Source: Nocardioides panaciterrulae
GTDB lineage: Bacteria; Actinomycetota; Actinomycetes; Propionibacteriales; Nocardioidaceae
Direction: 5' to 3'
Assembly: GCF_013409645.1 (NCBI RefSeq)
Contig: NZ_JACCBG010000001.1
Coordinates: 1,054,001 to 1,118,000, forward strand
Length of the DNA stretch: 64,000 bases
Of the stretch, positions 56,246-64,000 are shown piece after piece (within the stretch, counting starts at the first letter, position 1; every line of letters starts with the position of its first letter). Both the position numbers and the translations under genes were made by a program. The notes under the pieces were generated by a model. The model saw only the letters and a list, made by a program, of their open reading frames with translations, ran no database searches and had not been told where the DNA came from.

Positions 56246-57432
56246 CCGAGCGTCTGTCCACCGCCCAGGCGCGCCGCGTGGCCCTGGCCGCCCAGGGGTT
56301 CCTGGACAAGCGGCACGCGGTGCCGACGATGCGGACCTTCGCGCGCACCCTCGAGCGCACCGGCGTGCTCCAGGTCGACTCGGTCAACGTGCTGCAGCGC
56401 GCGCACTACATGCCGCTCTACTCGCGGATGGGCCCCTACGACGTCGACCTGCTGCACCGGGCCGCCGAGCGCCGCCCCCGGCGGGTGGTGGAGTACTGGG
56501 CCCACGTCCAGGCGTTCATGCCGGTCGAGCTGTGGCCGGTGATGCAGCACCGGATGGCGGAGTACCGCACCCGCCGCGGCAAGTGGGGGATCGTCGACGA
56601 GGACCCGGAGCTGGAGAAGAGCCTCCTGGAGGAGGTCCGCGACCGGGGTGCCTCGACCGCGCGCGACCTCGACGACGGCCTGCCCCGGGCCAAGGAGCAC
56701 TGGGGCTGGAACTGGTCCAACACCCGCCGGGTCCTGGACTTCCTCTACACCGTCGGCGACCTGGCGATCGCGGGCCGCAACGGCCAGTTCGAGGTGCTCT
56801 ACGACCTGCCGGAGCGGGTGATCCCGCGCGCGGTCCTGGACCGGCCCACCCCCTCGGCCGCCGAGGCGAACCGGGAGCTGGTCCGCCGGGCGGCCCGGTC
56901 CCACGGCGTGGCCACCGCGCAGTGCCTGCGCGACTACTACCGGATGCACAACCGGCACGTCGGCCCCGCGATCGAGGAGCTGGTCGAGGAGGGGGAGCTG
57001 GTGCCGGTGCGGATCGACGGGTGGAGGCGGCCGGCGTACCTCCACCGCGACGCGCGGCTGCCGCGCCGGGCCCACGCCCGAGCGCTGCTGAGTCCCTTCG
57101 ACCCGCTGGTGTGGGAGCGGGAGCGCACCGAGCGGCTCTTCGACTTCCGCTACCGGATCGAGATCTACGTGCCTGCTGCGCAGCGGGTGCACGGCTACTA
57201 CGTGCTGCCGTTCCTGCTCGGCGAGCGCATCGTCGGCAGGGTCGACCTCAAGGCCGACCGCCGGGCCGGCCGGCTGCTGGTCAAGGCGGCGTACGCCGAG
57301 CCGGGTGCCCCGGGCGAGACCGCGGAGGAGCTGGCCGCCGAACTGCGCGACCTGGCCGGCTGGCTCGGCCTGTCCGAGGTCAGCGTCGAGCCGAGGGGCG
57401 ACCTGGCCCCGGCCCTCGCAGCCCTGGCCTGA
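56242..57432 (+). CDS. YcaQ/AlkZ-family DNA glycosylase-like protein (HTH_42)
   Basis: A 396-aa protein of the winged-helix YcaQ/AlkX-AlkZ family. LQVDSVNVLQRAHYMPLYSRMGPYD (about 43-67) carries the Gln-x-Asp (QVD) motif proposed as catalytic in DNA crosslink or N-alkyl glycosylases. Winged-helix domains follow, with LLSPFDPLVWERERTERLFDF (about 284-304) in the C-terminal half. Starts at TTG 56242 overlapping the regulator stop. The last 53 bp overlap the convergent glycosyltransferase gene. A role in crosslink repair is inferred from the family. Confidence 0.83.
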   Translation: MTERLSTAQARRVALAAQGFLDKRHAVPTMRTFARTLERTGVLQVDSVNVLQRAHYMPLYSRMGPYDVDLLHRAAERRPRRVVEYWAHVQAFMPVELWPVMQHRMAEYRTRRGKWGIVDEDPELEKSLLEEVRDRGASTARDLDDGLPRAKEHWGWNWSNTRRVLDFLYTVGDLAIAGRNGQFEVLYDLPERVIPRAVLDRPTPSAAEANRELVRRAARSHGVATAQCLRDYYRMHNRHVGPAIEELVEEGELVPVRIDGWRRPAYLHRDARLPRRAHARALLSPFDPLVWERERTERLFDFRYRIEIYVPAAQRVHGYYVLPFLLGERIVGRVDLKADRRAGRLLVKAAYAEPGAPGETAEELAAELRDLAGWLGLSEVSVEPRGDLAPALAALA

Positions 57433-58513
57433 GCAGCGCCTCGATCCGGTCCGCCCCGTTCGCCGCACCGGGCCTGGCGCGGATCGCGGCACCCAGCCGG
57501 GCGGCCGCCTCGCGGTGCGGGCCCGGGGCGAGCAGGCCGGCCAGCGCCGGCGCCAGCTCGGCCGGCTTCGCGGAGCGCCCGACCACCGCGCCGGCACCCG
57601 CCGCGGCGACGCTGGCGCCCACCATCGGCTGGTCCAGGAACGGGTGCATCGGCATGACGAGCACCGGCAGGTCGTGGGCCAGCGCCTGCATGGTCGTGCC
57701 GTGACCGCCGTGGCCCACCACCAGCGACATGGCCGGCATCACCTCGGCATGGGGGACGTAGCGGTGCACCTCGGTGTTGGCCGCCGGACGCAGCCCGGCC
57801 GGGTCGATCGCCGGACCGGTGGTGGCGACGACCCGGGCCTCGAGGTCGCCGGCCGCGTCGAGCAGGGACTGCAGGCGCCCGGTCATGCCGGGGAAGGCGT
57901 AGGTGCTCAGGCTGATCAGCACGGCGGGCTCCCGGGCCTCCGGCCGAGGGCCCAACGGCGGGACCACCGGGCCGATGAAGTCGAGGGCCGTCGCGTGCGG
58001 GGCGCGGCTGCCGGCGTCCAGCTCGGGCAGGGTGGCCACGAGGGTGGCCGCCGCACCGGCCAGCGAGCGGGTCGGCCGGAGGCGGCGGACCCGCATCCCC
58101 ACGCCGAGCGGGCCGCGCAGCCACGGGCCGCGCAGGTAGGCGTCGTAGAGGTGCTCCAGGACGACGTACCGGGTGCCGGACTCGCGCAGGGCCTCCATGG
58201 CGCCGAAGAGCAGGCAGTCCACGACGACGAGGTCGGCGGGGGAGCGGCGCAGCGAGTCGAGCAGGTCCCGGCCCATCCCGCGGTCGCCGAACATCGCCAG
58301 CTGGGCGAGCGGTGATCCCGGCGCGAGGGACGAGAAGGGGCGAGCCGTGGCGTAGGCCTCGTGCTCGAAGCCGGCCGCCTGCACCGGGCGACGGTTGGCC
58401 TCGTGCCCGAGGAAGCGGACCTGGTGGCCGCGGCGGGCGAGCTCGGTGGCGAGGCCGAGCGCGGGCGGCAGGTTGCCACCGCCGTCCCAGGTGACGAAGA
58501 GGATCTCGGGCAC
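57380..58513 (-). CDS. GT1 (UGT/MGT-like) glycosyltransferase
   Basis: A 377-aa GT-B enzyme. EILFVTWDGGGNLPPALGLATEL (about 3-25) is the acceptor-domain start, and GHGGHGTTMQALAHDLPVLVMPMHPFLDQP (about 284-313) is the UGT nucleotide-sugar motif (HGGxGT). Related to macrolide and secondary-metabolite glycosyltransferases. GTG at 58513 has TAGGAG upstream, and the gene starts 8 bp after the TetR stop: one operon. It overlaps the tail of the YcaQ-family gene by 53 bp on the opposite strand. May detoxify a compound sensed by the TetR protein; inference. Confidence 0.82.
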   Translation of the reverse strand: MPEILFVTWDGGGNLPPALGLATELARRGHQVRFLGHEANRRPVQAAGFEHEAYATARPFSSLAPGSPLAQLAMFGDRGMGRDLLDSLRRSPADLVVVDCLLFGAMEALRESGTRYVVLEHLYDAYLRGPWLRGPLGVGMRVRRLRPTRSLAGAAATLVATLPELDAGSRAPHATALDFIGPVVPPLGPRPEAREPAVLISLSTYAFPGMTGRLQSLLDAAGDLEARVVATTGPAIDPAGLRPAANTEVHRYVPHAEVMPAMSLVVGHGGHGTTMQALAHDLPVLVMPMHPFLDQPMVGASVAAAGAGAVVGRSAKPAELAPALAGLLAPGPHREAAARLGAAIRARPGAANGADRIEALLRPGLRGPGPGRPSARR

Positions 58514-58521
58514 GGGGACTC

Positions 58522-59118
58522 CTAGGGGTGGGCGGGTCCGGCCGTCCCGAGCAGCGAGCGGACCAGGTGGTGGATCCGGTTCTCGGTGAGGTCGCGGCTC
58601 AGGCCGCGGTCGCGGCGCAGCAGCTTCCACGTGTAGACGTCGGTGGCGACCACGAGCAGGTCGGTCAGCGCCACCCGGTCGTCGGAGGCGTCGAGGTACG
58701 GCGCGAAGACCTCCTCGACCCAGGTGCGATGCAGGCGCCGGCCGTCCGTGGTGACCCTGGCCATCAGCTCCTGGTGCGACTCCTGGGCGAGCATCACCAG
58801 CACGCCGTCCCCGCGCTGCTCGTAGTGGTCGACGATCGTGCGCACGGCGGCGTCCACGTCGCCGACCGGGGTCCGCCGCTCCGCCACGACCGCGGCCCGG
58901 CCGTGCTCGACGGTGGCCTCGACCAGGCGGGCCCGGCTGCCGAAGTGGCGCAGCACGGTCTGCACGCTGACGCCGGCCCGCGCGGCGACGTCGTCCAGCG
59001 AGATGTCGGCGACCAGCCGCTCGTGGTGCAGGGCGACGCTGGCGTCGAGGATCCGCCGACGGGTCCCCTCGACCGACCGGGCCCGGCTGGTCATCGTGTA
59101 GCTGCGTGCGCTCGTCAT
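58522..59118 (-). CDS. TetR/AcrR family transcriptional regulator
   Basis: A 198-aa regulator. Helix-turn-helix SLDDVAARAGVSVQTVLRHFGSRARLVEATVE (about 40-71) in the N-terminal third, then a ligand domain without recognisable homology. The ATG at 59118 has GGAGGG 4 nt upstream, making it preferable to the longer frame at 59166. An inverted repeat at 59128-59157 just upstream suggests autorepression. Probably controls the coupled glycosyltransferase gene. The pair interrupts the otherwise conserved hpf-to-secA region and could be a recent insertion. Confidence 0.85.
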   Translation of the reverse strand: MTSARSYTMTSRARSVEGTRRRILDASVALHHERLVADISLDDVAARAGVSVQTVLRHFGSRARLVEATVEHGRAAVVAERRTPVGDVDAAVRTIVDHYEQRGDGVLVMLAQESHQELMARVTTDGRRLHRTWVEEVFAPYLDASDDRVALTDLLVVATDVYTWKLLRRDRGLSRDLTENRIHHLVRSLLGTAGPAHP

Positions 59119-59127
59119 GGTCCCTCC

Positions 59128-59157
59128 ATTGAACGCCGGACCGATATTGGCGTCAAT
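59128..59157. promoter_or_regulatory. Inverted repeat, likely TetR operator
   Basis: ATTGAACGCC and GGCGTCAAT form the two arms of an inverted repeat (one base insertion), 10 bp upstream of the TetR ATG. The position and size fit an autoregulatory TetR site. Confidence 0.55.
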
Positions 59158-59262
59158 GGCGATCAACGTGAAATCTGGCCCCGACCGCGCGTTCGGTTAG
59201 GGTGCGCCCGGTGCGCTGGGTAGAGTGGCGCAGCACTCAACTGATCAGGGAGTAACGCCGTC

Positions 59263-62085
<2,823 letters not shown>

Positions 62086-62124
62086 CCCGACCCCCGACGA
62101 GCGGGTCCGCCGGCGCGTCCTCGG

Positions 62125-62679
62125 TCACGCGAACTCGAGGGCGGTGCACAGCCACCGGTCGCCGCGTCGCTCGAACCGGGCGGCCAGCGCCCGGGAGCGA
62201 TGGCCGTAGCGCACGTGCACGCTGACCTCGGCGACGTCGGGGGAGACGAAGCTGGTGTGCACGCCGCGCACCTGGGGTCGAACCGGCTGGACCCGCCCCT
62301 GGCCGGGCAGGTGGTGGCCGGCGCGGGCCACCAGCTGTGCCCGGCGCTGGAGGTCGGTGTAGACGCGGCGGCTCGACCAGCGCAGCAGCTGGGAGGCGGG
62401 GCGGTCCCCGCCGACGATCTCGACGGCGGCCTGGGCGTAGCGGCGCGACCACTGCTCGAGGTCCCGGCGGGCGGCCCGGTCCAGCGTGATGACCTCGCCC
62501 GGGGGGCGCCCGTGGCGGTGCGCCCGAGGCGGCGGCTCGTGCCGGGGTTGCAGGTCGAGCGCGAGGGTGCCCTGCACGCTGGCGACGGGGACGGGCGACG
62601 GGAACGGCAGCACCTGGTTGCTCCGGGCGCCGGCCGGCTGGTCGGGTTGCGGGCGGGTCTGGCGGTCGGTCGGGGACAT
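62125..62679 (-). CDS. Rv3235 family protein
   Basis: A 184-aa protein. The C-terminal half (about 85-184) contains VEIVGGDRPASQLLRWSSRRVYTDLQRR and VHVRYGHRSRALAARFERRGDRWLCTALEFA, the Rv3235 family core. The N-terminal 70 residues are Pro/Arg-rich and disordered. ATG at 62679 with GAGAGGAG upstream. Function unknown, but its location next to secA is conserved. Downstream of the LysM-type gene on the same strand, 32 bp apart. Confidence 0.85.
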   Translation of the reverse strand: MSPTDRQTRPQPDQPAGARSNQVLPFPSPVPVASVQGTLALDLQPRHEPPPRAHRHGRPPGEVITLDRAARRDLEQWSRRYAQAAVEIVGGDRPASQLLRWSSRRVYTDLQRRAQLVARAGHHLPGQGRVQPVRPQVRGVHTSFVSPDVAEVSVHVRYGHRSRALAARFERRGDRWLCTALEFA

Positions 62680-62711
62680 GGCTGACTCCTCTCGTGGTGG
62701 GCGGGGTCGAC

Positions 62712-63416
62712 TCAGGAGCGCGGGACGCGCAGCCGCTCGCCGGGTCTGATCAGGTCGGGATCGGGCCCGATGACGGCGCGGTTGAGCGCATAGAGGCGCT
62801 GCCAGCGCAGCGTCAGCGTGCGGTCGGTGGCGGCTCCGGGCAGCGCCCGGCCGGCGAGCGCCCACAAGGTGTCCCCGGGGCGCACGACCACCGTGCCGGA
62901 CCGGTGCACCGGGGCGAGTGCCATCGCGGGTCGAGAAGCGGCGGACCGGCGGGGGGCGGCGCCGGTCGCCCGCTCGGGCAGCGGGAGGCCGTCCAGCGAG
63001 GCGGCCGCGGTGCCCCGGCCGTGCTCCTGGTGCGAGTGCGGGGCCTGCTGCGCGGGCTGGGCGTGCGCCGGGAGCGCGAGGCCGCCGGCGACGGCGGCGC
63101 CACAGGCGACCAGCACCAGGCGGCGCACCGGCGCCGGCAGCCCGCCCGTCCGGGGCCGGCGCTGCCCGCCGGCCGCCGTGGCCGCGAGCAGGACGGTGCC
63201 GCACCACAGCCAGGCCGCGACCGCGAGCGAGACCCCGGCGCACAGCCACTCCAGCAGGTCGGCGAAGGGCGCGGTGGCGAGGCGCCCGCCGCGCGCGGCC
63301 GCGGCCGCGGCCGCCAGGTCGGGCCCCAGGGCGGCCGCCAGTCCGGCGAGCGCCGCGGTGCCGGCGAGGGCGACCGCCAGGCATCGCCACGGCGAGGCGG
63401 TGATCCGTGTGCTCAT
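62712..63416 (-). CDS. LysM domain-containing membrane protein
   Basis: A 234-aa protein: four or so hydrophobic segments in the first 130 residues, then a linker, and a C-terminal LysM motif (about 180-230: VVVRPGDTLWALAGRALPG, then RLYALNRAVIGPDPDLIRPGERLRVP). LysM binds peptidoglycan, so the C-terminus is probably extracytoplasmic. ATG at 63416 with AAAGG upstream. A tandem 10-bp repeat GCGTTTGCTT lies at 63429-63448 in its promoter region. It probably co-transcribes with the Rv3235-family gene. Exact role unknown. Confidence 0.82.
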   Translation of the reverse strand: MSTRITASPWRCLAVALAGTAALAGLAAALGPDLAAAAAAARGGRLATAPFADLLEWLCAGVSLAVAAWLWCGTVLLAATAAGGQRRPRTGGLPAPVRRLVLVACGAAVAGGLALPAHAQPAQQAPHSHQEHGRGTAAASLDGLPLPERATGAAPRRSAASRPAMALAPVHRSGTVVVRPGDTLWALAGRALPGAATDRTLTLRWQRLYALNRAVIGPDPDLIRPGERLRVPRS

Positions 63417-63428
63417 CGCGAGACCTTT

Positions 63429-63448
63429 GCGTTTGCTTGCGTTTGCTT
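63429..63448. repeat. Exact tandem 10-bp repeat upstream of the LysM gene
   Basis: GCGTTTGCTT occurs twice in a row (63429-63438 and 63439-63448), 12 bp upstream of the LysM-gene ATG on the opposite strand. One helical turn per unit suggests a regulator binding as a repeated unit on one DNA face. Confidence 0.7.
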
Positions 63449-63523
63449 CAGTCAACGCGTCTTTACTCGCGGGGTCAACGGTTCGTCCACAGGCCTGCGG
63501 TGGCCTGTGGCAGGCTGGCCGCC

Positions 63524-64000
63524 ATGACCTGGGAGGAGGAGCTCTTCGCCCTCCTCGACGACCTGGAGCAGCAGGCCGAGTCGCTCTATGACGCCGACCG
63601 GCAGCTCGAGCTGGCCGACCGCAGCCGGGCGGAGTACCACCACGTGACGCTCGCCAGCCGGCTGATGGCCTCGGTGGGCCAGGAGCTGGTCCTCGACCTG
63701 CCGGGGATCGGTCCGGTGCCCGGTGTGCTCGAGCGGCTGGCCAGCGGGTGGGGGCTGCTGCGCGGCCAGGGCCAGGACTGGGTGTTCCGCACCGGCGCGG
63801 TGCTCCGCGTCCTCGGCGCGTCGCCCCGCTCGGTGCCCGAGGTCGCCTGGTCGCCGGTGGCGAGGCTGGGCCTCGGCTCGGCGTTGCGCCGGCTGGCCGA
63901 CGCCGGGGAGCGGTGCGTGCTGCACCTGCGGGACGGCGGCCGCCAGGAGGGCGTGCTGCACCGGGTCGGCGCCGACTTCGTCGAGGTCGTCGCGGGGGAG
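63524..64000 (+). CDS. Hypothetical conserved protein, N-terminal part (truncated by window edge)
   Basis: An ORF from ATG 63524 that runs off the right edge (159 residues seen). The beginning is acidic and helical (WEEELFALLDDLEQQAESLYDADRQLELADRSR), followed by short beta-rich segments (LDLPGIGPVPGVLERLASGWGLLRGQGQDWVF and GVLHRVGADFVEVV) that resemble Sm-like repeats. CAGGCT at 63511-63516 is 7 nt before the ATG, so it may be leaderless. Divergent from the LysM gene. Function not recognised; C-terminus not in window. Confidence 0.7.
   Translation, partial: MTWEEELFALLDDLEQQAESLYDADRQLELADRSRAEYHHVTLASRLMASVGQELVLDLPGIGPVPGVLERLASGWGLLRGQGQDWVFRTGAVLRVLGASPRSVPEVAWSPVARLGLGSALRRLADAGERCVLHLRDGGRQEGVLHRVGADFVEVVAGE

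Overview
The window is about 64 kb of very GC-rich chromosomal DNA (roughly 70% G+C or more by eye). Genes are tightly packed, often overlap by 4 bp (GTGA/ATGA), and often use GTG starts. Gene content and order point to an actinobacterium, most likely Nocardioidaceae (Nocardioides-like). No tRNA, rRNA, CRISPR array, transposase or integrase was seen. From about 33.7 kb to 63.5 kb the order TIGR03089 / manC / fbiB-fbiA / whiB / DUF3499 / pmm / SIS / ahcY / mtrA-mtrB-lpqB / comF / hpf / secA / Rv3235-family matches, as I recall it, the conserved actinobacterial block running from Rv3268 to Rv3235 in Mycobacterium tuberculosis.

Layout. 0-5.6 kb: end of a DUF2231 membrane protein, then two divergent operons that look like a glycolipid pathway: an MGDG-synthase-like glycosyltransferase with a NodB-type deacetylase, facing a flippase-like membrane protein, a GT4 glycosyltransferase and a PIG-L deacetylase. 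The gap between them carries paired 11-bp direct repeats of the PhoP/PhoB-box kind. 5.6-13.2 kb: a class V PLP enzyme, a 58-aa CxxC protein, an MMPL transporter and a persulfide/sulfite operon (rhodanese, MBL-rhodanese, TauE) whose promoter overlaps a CsoR/CstR-type operator; a dienelactone hydrolase diverges from it. 13.4-15.9 kb: GAF-ANTAR and PAS-ANTAR antiterminators followed by a SigB/SigF-type sigma factor with a GTTT-N15-GGGTA promoter. 15.9-22.1 kb: enoyl-CoA hydratase, an LCP protein, two divergent WS/DGAT acyltransferases, a 63-aa protein, a coiled-coil protein and an acyl-CoA thioesterase.

22.2-33.7 kb is a cell-wall region: LCP ligase, two GT2 enzymes, UDP-galactopyranose mutase, GlfT2, a Wzm-Wzt exporter, then a PGRP-type amidase with a C-terminal FG-GAP propeller. 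This is a nearly complete galactofuran synthesis, export and attachment module. 33.7-47.8 kb: TIGR03089, GDP-mannose pyrophosphorylase, DUF3105, F420 genes fbiA/fbiB, WhiB2-like regulator, a GT2-membrane fusion, DUF5719, a degenerate metallopeptidase-family protein, DUF3499, phosphomannomutase, Trm112-like, SIS protein and a CDF transporter. 47.9-64 kb: ahcY, mtrA-mtrB-lpqB, comF, a 400-bp non-coding stretch that may be a raiA-type structured RNA, hpf, a NarL-type regulator, a YcaQ-family protein, a TetR/GT1 pair, secA, Rv3235-family, a LysM protein and a partial gene.

Many genes here have a TANNNT hexamer exactly 6-7 nt before the start codon and no Shine-Dalgarno, which indicates leaderless transcripts and was used to choose starts. 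The best leads for new biology are the putative glycolipid locus with its repeat array, the RNA candidate upstream of hpf, and the phased TGTGA repeats in front of the amidase gene.
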